This document shows, piece by piece, positions 24,004 through 34,510 of a stretch of 64,000 nt of DNA. The stretch is from Cytospora piceicola. Lineage: Eukaryota; Ascomycota; Sordariomycetes; Diaporthales; Cytosporaceae. How positions within the stretch are numbered: the stretch's first letter is position 1; every line of letters begins with the position of its first letter. The position numbers were made by a program, and so were the translations under genes. The stretch spans positions 372,001-436,000 of the forward strand of contig JALQBC010000036.1 in the NCBI GenBank assembly GCA_023375675.1, read 5' to 3'. The notes under the pieces were generated by a model. That model was not told the origin of the DNA. It worked only from the letters and a program-made list of their open reading frames with translations, and searched no databases.

Positions 24004-25973
24004 CCGTTAGGAGGGTTGGAATGCAGTGCGCATAATGGCCAATATCAAGCTGATGGCGCAATCATCTTCAATCGAGAATGGGCTGTATTTTTCATTGCCC
24101 AAAAACCATTCTTTTTCTTCGATTCGTAGCCAAACACATCGCTGTATTGGCTGATGAGTACCCAACATTACGTGCCATGTTCCAGTTCACTCTGTCACCA
24201 GAATAGGAGACGCGTTGCAGAGCCCTCATCAGTTCTCACATATCCCGGCTCCTAGAAGTGCATATTTTGAGACAACAGGTCTAGCTGGTGGACCAAAAGC
24301 TTTCGGACTGCTTGCTCGCATCATATCGATGTTCCAGTCGGCTTTTGGAACTCTGGATAAGGTGCAACGCGCCTCGATGACTCTCTGGCCTGGTGCTGAG
24401 GTTTGGATGCCGAGACAGTGTCCTAACAATCGTCATAATTATTCCTGCTATCGGGGTCGCTTGACCCTGAAGAAGATACTGCATACCGACGTGCTATCAG
24501 CTAGTCTAGGTCCTCCTGCCGTCCAATCCTGCTTCCAGCATTGTGGCATCACGGGTAGGAGGTCTCTGCTATCCCTCACCGGACGGTGTCGTTGGTACTC
24601 GCATTGTTCTACACGTCCATGCATCTCAATGTCTCCCATCCAATTGTTCCATCTCTATTGTTCCATGGTCCTCGAAATTCTGTCCTAGCGATAGGGATGG
24701 GGTATATCAGGTGTAAGTGAGTTCCTCGTGCTTGCCCAAGTCCGAAATTGATAGGGGAGTATTCTTTCCAGCAACGCCACGAGCGGTGGTGTCATCTTGT
24801 CCCAGTCGCCCGTGGCGCCGAGTTACTTCACCATTACGAGGAGGTCGGGTCTATGGTTAGACCTCTATGTCACGGAGTTTCATAATTTTTTTCTTCTTGG
24901 AAATTCTGAATGTTCAGTCTCGCACTGTAGTCTTCGACTGGAGCATATCGGAGGTGATGTCTTGGAGTTGACAAAAGAAGAAGAGAAGATGAGAAGAGAC
25001 GAGATGAGAAGAGATGAGACGTTGGATGACGAACAGCGGACGAACGTGGGAGGCCAGGGTCCCCTTGATATGTATGTCACCTGGTACTTGTGAGTAGTCT
25101 GTGCTCCCACCCTTAAATGGTCAATTCTATACGTTTCACATGGGATTTAGGCTCACTGTTAAGTACAAGGTACCGGATCACCTTTGGCTGGGAGCTCGAC
25201 CTGCCCCGCATTGGGAGAACAACCCCTGCCTGTTTCCCCCAGCCCTTTGTACCTCTAAACGGCAGCCACGACTGTTCTGCAGTGCAGGTGTGCAGGTTGT
25301 GCAGGTGCAGGCCAAGGCATCGCCGCCGTGTCCAATGGTTTTCGAGAAGACTTCAATTCACACATCTTATCAACACACATTTATTGGGCCCAAAGCAAAG
25401 CACGGGAAAAGGAGACTGAAACGGCTCTGGACAACGCATCTGTCTGTTTCCTTTTTCTCTCAACCCCCCGGTCCCCCTTTCAAACTCCGGATACGACTCT
25501 GGGGTAACTCACTCTCTACTCGATACACCTCGCAGTCGTCGTCTCTTTCTTGCTGCTCGCCTCCTTACCGCTTTACAAACCTCTTTGATGTTTTGTGCCG
25601 TCTGATCTGGGGTAGAACGATATCGGAGATCACACGGGCGACGCACCCAGACCACTTCCAATCCAGCAATCGCATTTTCCGAGTTGGTTGTTCCATAGTC
25701 CTGCTTGATCTGAGACATACATCTCTCCTGGAGGGCAGCCATGATACTCTATCTCTACCTCTAGCCACGACGATCTTGTCTCTTGGCTTACACGGAGCAC
25801 TCGAGTGCCGTCTTTGTCCGCGTCCCTCGTTCGATTGCTGCTACCGACCACACAAGACTCGACTGCAGCCACGGCCTGCGACACCGAGTACGATAGATAG
25901 TACATGCGCCTGCATACGTGCTACAGTAGCACGTCTCATCCCGCATCCTCACGCCGCTGTATTGTGTATATAT
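24004..25973. other. Intergenic region between BMT6 and the next gene
   Basis: No gene is supportable in the 2 kb. The first part should contain the BMT6 3' UTR. A GA-rich tract lies at 24,973-25,021. From about 25,430 the plus strand becomes C/T-rich, as fungal promoters often are. Confidence 0.55.
24973..25021. repeat. GA-rich tract (GAGATGAGAA-type repeats)
   Basis: This is a purine-only tract with tandem GAGATGAGAAGA-like units in noncoding DNA. Confidence 0.6.
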
Positions 25974-27720
25974 ATGTCAAGCCACATACAACCGACGTCC
26001 TCTGGAAGGCGAACACGCGCTCAAGAGTGGAGACATGAATACGGCCTCTTTCTCTCAGACCTCCCCCTCCTCCAAACCTGGCTCTCGTCATCATCCACCC
26101 ACACCACCCTCCGACTCCCAGGGCCGCTGCCAGAACCCTTCTTCGACATGTCCCGGCCCACCCCCTGCAAGCTCTACTGCACCTACCTCTGCCACCACAA
26201 AATGTCATGATATCCGAGCTGGTCCTCAACACCTTCCCCGTGCCCATAGGAGGTCTCCTCTCCCCTTCTCCTTCCCTCTGCTTTTCCAGTCAAACAACAC
26301 CTCCGTCGCCTCTCTTGTGCCGTCGGTAGCAGAGGGAAAGCCCATACCCCTCGATCACAGCACTGCAGCTCACCGGACCTCGGCCCTCCGTGAGCTAAAT
26401 AGCAACTTTCCGTCGCCCGTGACCCGGCACAAGTATACGAAGTCGACTGGGGCGCAGAGCAGCACCTATTCCCAGCCAGTAATAGTCCGGACTTACACCG
26501 GTCCGTCTCCTTCTCAGGGCCATTCCCGCTCTAACTCTTACTTGTCCCGGCGTGTCGGACATCGTCGGGGTCTCCCTTCGACTACGTCGACCTCCATATC
26601 CTACGTCTCTCCCGCTGCTCACTCCAGACCAGCTGGAGCGCCACAGAATGGCGGCTTGTTGAACATGGCGCGTGAAAACGCGAAGAAGATGTCATGGCCC
26701 TGGAAGCAGGGCCAGCACCAGGAGGATGCTGCGGAGAGGCTGCCGCCACCTGACGCATTCTCCTTCAAGACGATCATGGCCAACCTTCAGGCGGAGTCCA
26801 ACGAGATGGACACGGCACTTGATGGGATTGCCGAGATCTATGCACGCTCTCGGTACAGTTTGAGTAACCAGTATGAGGTCCACGTCGCCCCGCATGGCTC
26901 AGGCGCATCTTTTATAAGTGCCGTCCCGTCGTCATCGTCTAGAAGAAGAGGCCATGCGAAGAACAGACAGAGTCAAAACGGCCCGACGTTGCAAGCCATC
27001 CAGTCGGACGATGATGACGCTGCCAGCGCACGAACACACCGCAAACGCAAGAGCATGGGGCGCCGCAGCAGCGCGGCTTATGGCACACTGGAGACCATCA
27101 TGTCTTCCAGTAGATCTTCTGAAGAGGACAAGAGCAAGAAGTCGTCTGCCTCGGAGTTAGTGGATGAAGTACGAGGCCGTGCCTCCTCGAAGCCGGGCAG
27201 GAGTATTTCAGGATCACCGACTGACACCAAGGGAGACGCTACCGCTGCCAAGGAGGCGAAATTTAGAGGACGGATGAGGAGAGGGTCAAAGTCCTTTGCC
27301 AATGCCATCATCCATGCTGACAGCTCAAAGCAACAAGCAGAAGGCAGTGAGGTCACTCCGCCGCGAGGAACCGCTGCCGGCCTCTTGAGCAAGCCCTCAA
27401 TGCCCCAGACATCGAACAGTCACCTGGAGATCCGAACAACGCCCAACGGGTTAATGGATACCGGTTCCTCACGCAGCCATCAGCCAAAGCCGCTCATCAG
27501 CAATAAGCCACACGTGTCAGGATTTACAAGTGACCTGTCCCCGTTGGTTTACCTACGGGTCTCCGACTTGTGCAAACCCGAGTTTTCGGCGTCTACTTTA
27601 CAACCGGATGTTACCGCTGCCGCCCCGAGCCATGCCGAAGGAAGTCTTCGCGAGTTGCTCAAGACTGTGGACGTCAAGAGAAAGGGCAAGTCCGTTGAGC
27701 AGTTGGAGCAACAAGCGTGA
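25974..27720 (+). CDS. Fungal protein of unknown function; N-terminus uncertain
   Basis: The long frame is open from an ATG at 26,035 to the stop at 27,718-27,720 (561 codons). Codon bias, however, suggests that the true N-terminus lies in another frame. From an ATG at 25,974 that frame reads EWRHEYGLFLSDLPLLQTWL and LPGPLPEPFFDMSRP with C at most wobble positions, up to a TGA at about 26,208. A 46-nt intron at 26,204-26,249 (weak donor GTCATG, acceptor CATAG) would join it in frame to 26,250-27,720, giving 566 codons. The rest is Ser/Arg-rich and disordered, with one ordered-looking core (SFKTIMANLQAESNEMDTAL followed by IAEIYARSRYSLSNQYEVH) and a C-terminal helix (LRELLKTVDVKRKGKSVEQL). I recognise no named domain. 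No signal peptide or membrane segment is seen. Confidence 0.65.
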
Positions 27721-28765
27721 CCCTCAACGTTTCGGCCGCAAAGTCCAGGCGGTGTGACCTGATTTTCTTAGACTATATCTTTACTAAACCCCTACTTTTC
27801 TTGTCCTCTTGTCGGCATATTGATACCCCAAAAAATTGGGTAATTTTCCTTAAACATTTCCGGTGGCTCAATAAGACCAGCATTTTGAGATGGAAAAACG
27901 GACGCAAAAAAGGTTGGGTGATTCTTAGCGGATATACCCAGATACAGAAAGACTATATACTGCGGGAAGGGATTTTGATGATTATGGCTGACCACTTGCG
28001 GACACGGAGAATATTGAGCAGGTTTCAACTTACGATTTCACGAAGGTCACGAGATTTACGAATATATGGGAACATCGACATTTGTCGCATGGTGTGTCTG
28101 GCCTGAATGCACCTCGGTGCCTCTGTTGTTTCTGAAGACGATGATTGCTCACTCCTCCCGAAATTCACACCACACCGGTCGATGACCGTGCGTAGCAGCT
28201 CTGTCAGTCACAACTTGAGAAGAGTGCCCATGCGGTCCAGTGAATTCGTATCTTTAGCAAGGTGACTATTTGGAGTATGAAAAAGGGCTGACTGGTTCCT
28301 GATCGAATAAAGGCCCCCTCCCAACAACGGTATGGGCATACAGGCTGAGCTCTCAGCGAGTGCTTGCCATCCATCCCGAAACGAACAATCCACCACCGCC
28401 CTTCAGAAACGCAGCCGCATGATAACTCTGACAGAAATGCATACAAGATGCTCGTAGGTGCGGAGGAAAACGTTCCGGTCTCCGTTTTCCCTTCGTATCC
28501 CATCCCTTTTCCTTTCTTTCTCTCTTTTCCCTTCCCCTTTTGTTGCTCCTTTTTGTTTTTTCTTCCTACTTCATTCATGATTTCTCCTTTCAATCTTGTC
28601 TGTCTTCTTTTCAGCTTCAGATCGCTCACCATTCCGTGCGTTTCCGACAAGTTGCTTTCTGTCGCCTGGCTACCGATCCTCGTGCCATGATGATGTTGAG
28701 TGATGCAGGCAGAAAGGACGAAGACCGGGTACAACTCACTGCCCAAGGAACTAATGGGAGTGAAC
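27721..28765. other. Convergent intergenic region
   Basis: The 1 kb between two convergent genes holds no supportable gene. It is A+T-richer at 27,770-28,080 and has a long pyrimidine tract on the plus strand at 28,480-28,620. Confidence 0.55.
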
Positions 28766-31342
28766 CTAGCAGTAGCGCGTATCCTGCACCTTCATGGGAA
28801 TATCAACTTCGATGCCCTCCATATCGGCCTCGTGAGCGTCGCCACTGCCATTGGCCTCCTCCTCCTCAGAGTCGTCGTGGAGGCGTGCGCGGTCTTCTCT
28901 GGCCTCGGCCAGGTAGCTCTTGTACTTTGCCACGTCGAAGAACATGTCCTCGTCTTCGTCTGCGTCTTCGTCGGAATACTCCTCATCTGCCAAAGCCTTG
29001 AGCGCCTCGTCGTCACCGTACTCGTCGTCCGAGTCATCATCCTCGTCATCATCACCAGGTGGCCACCAGCCCTCTGAACCATCCTCGTCTCCGCTCTTGT
29101 GTGCATCATCGCCTCCATCATTCTCCTCCTCGTTCTTGCCCGCAGAGCTGAACATCTCGTGCGGGAAGACGTCGTATCTACGCAGGAGCGAGAGGCAGGT
29201 AGGGTCCGAAATCCTGTAGTCGCGGGGATAAGGCGACCTGGTGGGATCGCGTGGAGCTGTGCCAGTGCCAGTTCCCGTGCCGCTGCCAGCGAGGCCGGCC
29301 AGGCGTTGCTTGTGCGCGTCGGCGATGAGATCCTTCTGCCCGGGCGTGAGCGTGTCCCACATGGCGAGGATGGTCGGGTCGGTCACGGCCGCCGGGGCCG
29401 CAGTAATGTCACCCCCCAGGTCTTCCGCCTTCTCCTCCTCCTCCTCCACGTCGTCGCAGCACACCTCGTCGTTGTCCCCGTCGTGGAGCATACCGCAGTT
29501 CTCGCACACGTAGTCATCGTCGTGGAGCCCGCTTTCGTGGCGGCCTGCGGCCTGACCCGCGACCTCGTCAGGATCGAAGAATCCCTCGTCGTCGTCGTCC
29601 CAGGGCAGCATCTTGATGTCGTCGGCGGCGTCGGCCTCGTTGACGGCCCTCTTCTCCTCGTCCGTCAGCGTGTCCCAGCGGGCCTTGAGCGCGTGCACGG
29701 GCAGCCAGTTGCCCCTCTCGAAGGGCACGTTGCCGCACCTGCCCTGGAGGACGCCGGCGGGCCCCTCCTTCCTCTTGAGGGGCGGCAGCTCGTCGTCCGA
29801 CATGTACATCTCCTCCTCGCTGGGGACCAGGTTCCTCCGGCGGGCCCAGTCGACGTGGCCCCACAGGACCATGAAGACGAGGTGGTCCTGCAGGTTGATG
29901 CCGCGGCGCACCGCCTCCTCGACCACCAGCTCGTCCGGGCGCGACAGGTGCACGCTGCCCTCGCCCCAGCCCTCGAGGTGGTCGAAGCCCAGGTCCCAGG
30001 CGGGCACGCCGAAGTAGTCGAGCCAGCCGTCCCTGTGGCGGGCGGCGGGGTCGCCGCCTCCGGCGCCGGCGCCGGCGCCCTGGCCCTGCTGGCCCGCCGG
30101 CCCGCAGTGGTACCGCGCGCGCATCTGCACCACCTCGACGAGGTCGGAGCACGCCTTGCCCCGCAGCACGGCCCACAGGGGCGACAGGCCGTCGCGGGCG
30201 CCGAGCAGGGCCTCGGCGAGGGCGGGGCAGTCCGGGCCGAAGCAGGGCTCGTTGAGGCGCATCTGCAGCTTGACGAAGAAGAGCTGGGCGGCGTAGAGGT
30301 CCTCGCGGGCCCACAGGGCCTCGCTGCGGACGAAGTCGCGGCGCAGGCCGTTGGTGCCGATGTCCATGAGCAGCCAGACCTTCTTGAGGGCGCGGTGGGC
30401 GCCGCGGGGCATGCGGTGGCCGGCGCGGGCCAGGCACGCCAGGATGTCGCGCACGCGCGCCTCGCGCTCGGCGATCATGGCGAGGTACCGGAGGCCCGGC
30501 ACCAGGCGCACGTTGGCGTCGCAGGCCCGGGGCCGCTCGGGGCCGGCCCAGGCGGGGCGCGGGAAGCGGTCCGTGAAGGGGCCCGGCGCGGCCCACGTGG
30601 TGCCCGTCGGGTCCTGGATGGCGTGCCGGGCGTAGAACTTCCAGAAGAAGATCTTGAGGGAGGACGGCGCCATGTGCTCGCCCCAGGCGATGATGGTGGA
30701 CTGCCAGTGCTGCCGGACGATGTCGTGGAAGGACCGGCTCACGCTGAAGAGGTTGACGATGTCGCGGGGCCGCAGGTGCTTGCCGACCTCGGTGGCCAGC
30801 CAGATGCTGGAGCAGACCGAGTCGAGGATGTTGAAGCCCGGGACGTACGCGGGGCCGTCGCTGTCGGGGTGTTGCTGGTCGTTCATGTCGAGGGCGGCGC
30901 CCGAGAACTCGCCCTCGAAGCCGTCGGACAGGCTGAGGAGCTCCGTGTCCAGGGCGAGGCCGAGCATGGCGTCGTCGGCGACGCGCTCGGGGTTATCTTC
31001 AGGGCCGTAGGCGTACACCTTTCGCGCGTCGTGGAGGTCGAATCTCGTCGAGTCCGAATCGGTGCGCTGTCGCTTGAGGGCCCGCACCGCCTCCTCCATC
31101 GCGGCCTCGTCGAATTGAGCGTCGCCCTCGGTCATGATGGCCTCGCGGTCTGCCCGCTTCTGCGCCTCCTGCCGGTCAATGATCTCGCCTAGAACCTCGG
31201 CCTGCTCGTCAGTGGTCATGGGCCTGTTGGTGTCACGACGAATTTGGTCTAGTTGCGTCATCAGATCGAAGACTTGGGGCTGCGCCATCATCTCGTCGTC
31301 GCCAGAATCTACCTGGCTACTTGGAGGCTGAGAGCTCGCCAT
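28766..31342 (-). CDS. F-box-like acidic protein of unknown function
   Basis: This is a single-exon frame of 858 codons starting at an ATG (31,340-31,342). The N-terminal 140 residues are acidic and helical. At about 180-215 there is a degenerate F-box-like segment (LRPRDIVNLFSVSRSFHDIV) preceded by SSIWLATEVGKH. It is followed by a large alpha-helical region (to about 540) with conserved-looking blocks such as RDFVRSEALWAREDLYAAQ and LVFMVLWGHVDWARR. The last 300 residues are strongly acidic (runs of Asp/Glu) around a small Cys cluster, VCENCGMLHDGDNDEVCC, which could bind metal. The F-box assignment, and so a link to SCF ubiquitin ligases, is tentative. The middle of the gene (about 29.5-31.0 kb) is unusually GC-rich, which makes long antisense open frames that are not genes. 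Confidence 0.75.
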   Translation of the reverse strand: MASSQPPSSQVDSGDDEMMAQPQVFDLMTQLDQIRRDTNRPMTTDEQAEVLGEIIDRQEAQKRADREAIMTEGDAQFDEAAMEEAVRALKRQRTDSDSTRFDLHDARKVYAYGPEDNPERVADDAMLGLALDTELLSLSDGFEGEFSGAALDMNDQQHPDSDGPAYVPGFNILDSVCSSIWLATEVGKHLRPRDIVNLFSVSRSFHDIVRQHWQSTIIAWGEHMAPSSLKIFFWKFYARHAIQDPTGTTWAAPGPFTDRFPRPAWAGPERPRACDANVRLVPGLRYLAMIAEREARVRDILACLARAGHRMPRGAHRALKKVWLLMDIGTNGLRRDFVRSEALWAREDLYAAQLFFVKLQMRLNEPCFGPDCPALAEALLGARDGLSPLWAVLRGKACSDLVEVVQMRARYHCGPAGQQGQGAGAGAGGGDPAARHRDGWLDYFGVPAWDLGFDHLEGWGEGSVHLSRPDELVVEEAVRRGINLQDHLVFMVLWGHVDWARRRNLVPSEEEMYMSDDELPPLKRKEGPAGVLQGRCGNVPFERGNWLPVHALKARWDTLTDEEKRAVNEADAADDIKMLPWDDDDEGFFDPDEVAGQAAGRHESGLHDDDYVCENCGMLHDGDNDEVCCDDVEEEEEKAEDLGGDITAAPAAVTDPTILAMWDTLTPGQKDLIADAHKQRLAGLAGSGTGTGTGTAPRDPTRSPYPRDYRISDPTCLSLLRRYDVFPHEMFSSAGKNEEENDGGDDAHKSGDEDGSEGWWPPGDDDEDDDSDDEYGDDEALKALADEEYSDEDADEDEDMFFDVAKYKSYLAEAREDRARLHDDSEEEEANGSGDAHEADMEGIEVDIPMKVQDTRYC

Positions 31343-32304
31343 GTGTGCACTCTCCGATTGCTGAATGAATGTAAGAATTGTTAGTGATGTTTGCTCGATG
31401 TGTGAAAATGTGACTGCAAATAGCAGCAGTAATGCTGTGATGGTGAAGTTGGAATGGTTGTGCGATGAACCTCAGATCGAAATGATCATGTTGAGGTGTG
31501 GGTGTTCAAGGCCCTCCCAAAGGTTTAAATGCAAACGGTAAGTACAGAAGGAGGCGAAATTTACCTGCATAGGAGGAGGAGAATGGGAGTGAATGAAGAG
31601 GACAATGGGATGCGCTGGCGAATGGAAAGATGGGACGATTCTCCTAAAGCCCACGCGACGCGTAGGAAGCACGTATGGTCTCTTGTCTGCACGGCGCGTC
31701 AGGTCTGTTTACCAAACACGATAGGACATGGCAACCTGTAACTTTAGGCTTTAGCAGCTGTCAAAGGTTACAATGATACAAGACGTCTAACCTCACCTTG
31801 TAGCAGCTTGCCCTCGCTTACCAGATCACTGCTCTGGCGAGCCTCGGCCTCAAGTTACCAACGTCACAAAACCACACCGGAAAGATCAAAGTGTGAAACG
31901 GAAACCTTGTCAATACCAGCGATTCCTTATTTTGTTCACCGTATCCCCCAGCATCTTCACCGATGCATTAAACTATTCCTGTACACCCCAAAGCAAAATT
32001 TCAATGGTGCTGCTCCCCGACCTGCAGCTCCTTCATCTGTACTGGGCTCCTTCCTGCAGTGCCCTTGCGCTCTTGGAATAGCTGTCCCTGCTATCAATGC
32101 TCTTCCAGTGGTAGTGGGGTGGTCAGCAAGCATTCTAGTCCACTTGCGATCGTAGAAGCCTTCCCACCTACCCTACTACTCCCTTGCCCCATGCAGATTC
32201 GCTCCAAGTGAAGCCTTGTACGCCAAAAGCAAGCGGTGCTCTCCTCGCATCTCATCCAAGCTCCCACCTATCCAGACCCCCAAACACAGAATTCTGTACT
32301 GTGC
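31343..32304. other. Intergenic region upstream of the F-box-like gene
   Basis: This holds the promoter and leader of the F-box-like gene and, at its right end, the hat2 3' UTR. I see no gene. Small plus-strand frames at 31.8-32.4 kb lack family similarity. Confidence 0.55.
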
Positions 32305-33780
32305 CTAGCGCTCCAACTCCTCCAGGGGCACGTCTGCAGTGCTCTCTTGGCCTACGATCGCATCGGCAGGCTTCCAGATCTGCAGAACGTTGTCCTCGGC
32401 GGCACTGGCAACAAGCCAGGGGTCGTTGGGGTTCCAGCTGAAGTCAGCCAGGTGGTTGGTGTGGCCACCGTGCATAAACAGAAGCTCTGGTGGGCCGTCC
32501 TCTGCGTCATCCGGTATCTGCTCCTCCCCTATCCTCGTCAGGTCCCAGAAGACTACACGTCTGTCGTAGCTGCCACTGCCCAAGATGCCAACCTCGTGAG
32601 GGTGCCACGATAGTGAGGTGACGGCATCATTGTGACCCTCGAGCGTGTGAACCTTGTCCTTTGCATTCCGCATGTCCCAGATACCAATGGTCTTGTCAGC
32701 GGAAGCTGTGGCAATCAAGAACTCGGAGCCGGGGTTGAAGGCAAGGGCATTGATGGCATCGCTGTGGCCACCCTTGATGGTAAGTGCCGACTTGTCATCA
32801 GCAGCCTGTCTGGTGTCGAGGATCTGGAGGGTCAGATCATCCGAGACGGTGCCGATGAAGTGCTTGGCCACTGGGTGGTACTGCACATCGTTGACGACCA
32901 GCTTGTGATGTGTGAACCGTCTTGAGGGCTTGGCCACCTTGTTGTCCATAGTGTTCAGGTCCCTGAATCGGGGTCAGATGATGCTTCCATTACGACCGAG
33001 AGAAAAGACTCACCAGATACAGACGGTAGCATCCTCGCTTCCGGAAGCTAGGAATCCAGCCTCATGTGGGCTCCAGTTGAGACCGAAGCCCTCACGGGTG
33101 TGACCGCGCAGCTCGATGTCAGGGGCGGGGGTGCCACTGGGGTTGAGGCTGTGCTTCGTCCTATTGTAGACGAGAATTCTGCCGTCGACACAAAGAGTTG
33201 CAATCATGTCGGGATTCTGAGGTTGATAGCGGGCCTTGTTGACCTCGCCGGGGTGGTCAATCTTCTGAACAATGTTCATCTTGATGGCAGCCGGCTCGCG
33301 GCCATAGCCACCAATCTCACCACGGTCCTCATCATAGTCATTGGGGTTAGGCTCAGCCGACTTTGGGATCTCAACCTCGGCTATCTGTAGGTAGTTGTCC
33401 TGACCGGGAGAAGTGTGGGTTCCGAGAAGAATGCGGTGAACACGGTAGTTCTTGTCTTCTGGCTCCTTGACATCCGGGAACCACTGAGTGGTCAGAGTGG
33501 GCCAGTCCAGAGCAGTGCTCAGGATCATGTCGTAGAGGAAAGGGCTGTTCTTCTTCCAGGTCTTGTACTCTGTAGAGTGGGGTGAGCATGGGTTGCCGCT
33601 CAACAAAAGATGTGATAGATGGTACGTACCCTCATTGATGACCTTCTGCTCGTTCACATCGACATCATCCTGTTCCATGTCGGCTACGAGGACCATGAGT
33701 TAGTAATTTGGGAGTTCCCAGTATGGAGCTGTCAGGAGAAACTCACTGTCGACATCGTCGACAACGGGAGCTGGCGCCAT
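32305..33780 (-). CDS. hat2: Histone acetyltransferase type B subunit 2 / RbAp46-48-type WD40 histone chaperone
   Basis: Four exons (33747-33780, 33630-33683, 33014-33569, 32305-32962) give 433 codons in frame. The donors are GTGAGT, GTACGT and GTGAGT. The N-terminus (MAPAPVVDDVD, then INEEYKTWKKNSPFLYDMIL and WPTLTTQWFP) is the CAF1C/H4-binding helix of the RbAp46/48 family. A WD40 propeller follows with typical blades (GHSDAINALAFNP, ATASADKTIGIWD, GHNDAVTSLSWHP, GHTNHLADFSWNP, DNVLQIWKPAD). The family partners Hat1 in acetylating new histone H4 and, in filamentous fungi, also serves CAF-1 and PRC2-type complexes. It acts in cytosol and nucleus. Length matches the family (about 430). I cannot tell Hat2 from the Msi1/CAC-3 role by sequence alone. 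Confidence 0.93.
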
Positions 33781-34510
33781 GTTGACCTGCGGGATGTGAA
33801 GTGGCTTCTAGGAGCTGTGATGAGGTTGGATTGAGGATCAGACCGCTGGAATTTCTCGTCACAGGGTTGAGTTGACCTGAACAGAGGTTTATCAAGGGGG
33901 ATGATGAGGGAAATGCTGTGGAGGGTGCTGCCGTCAGAGATGCTGTCGTGGCCAGAAGAAGTCGCGAGGTTTAAGCTTTAAGAGCTCAAGAAGCATTTCC
34001 AGGCTGTAAGAAACGGCTAGAACGCGCTTTCACGCGTTGAGTGGAAGGTGGGGCCAAGATGGAAACTGAACCACCCCTGTCAAAGAAGAACCTTTCAGGG
34101 GGGTTATGCCTTAACCCTCACTGTGTTGTCAATGAAACCCTAGAGACATCTACTGTAAGTCTCCAAGGGTTTTAGGCTTCAGTTTTCACTTCAACTCCAT
34201 TCGTCGACTCGTCCTACATAACATTGTTTCACAATATGAATTGTGCACAGGAACCGTAACTATTTCGAAACAACTCAACTCTCTCATTGATGCTTCCGCA
34301 TGATCAACAATAAGTAAGTCTATGGTAAGCTGAAAACACCAGAGATGAATGAAATCTCGAGCACACCGATACAAATGCAGATTCAACACATATTTCTACA
34401 AAAGTCCAATACTCCTCCTGATTACAGTACTAACCACACCAAGAGGGCCTGCTGCACTCTCCCATCGAAACAACCATTAACACATAACACCACGTCAAAC
34501 CTCCTCAACT
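33781..34510. other. hat2 promoter and 3' end of the repeat-protein gene
   Basis: The 730 bp lie upstream of hat2 and downstream of the next minus-strand gene. No open frame or RNA gene is evident. The part next to hat2 is GA-rich on the plus strand, that is pyrimidine-rich in the direction of hat2 transcription. Confidence 0.55.

Noticed and set aside
29099..31192. 697-codon open frame on the plus strand, antisense to the F-box-like gene
   Set aside because: It is the mirror of a GC-rich coding region, is Val/Ala/Leu/His-rich, and matches no family. The minus-strand frame has the start codon, acidic domains and wobble bias expected of a gene. Another 342-codon minus-strand frame at 29,568-30,596 is a similar artefact.
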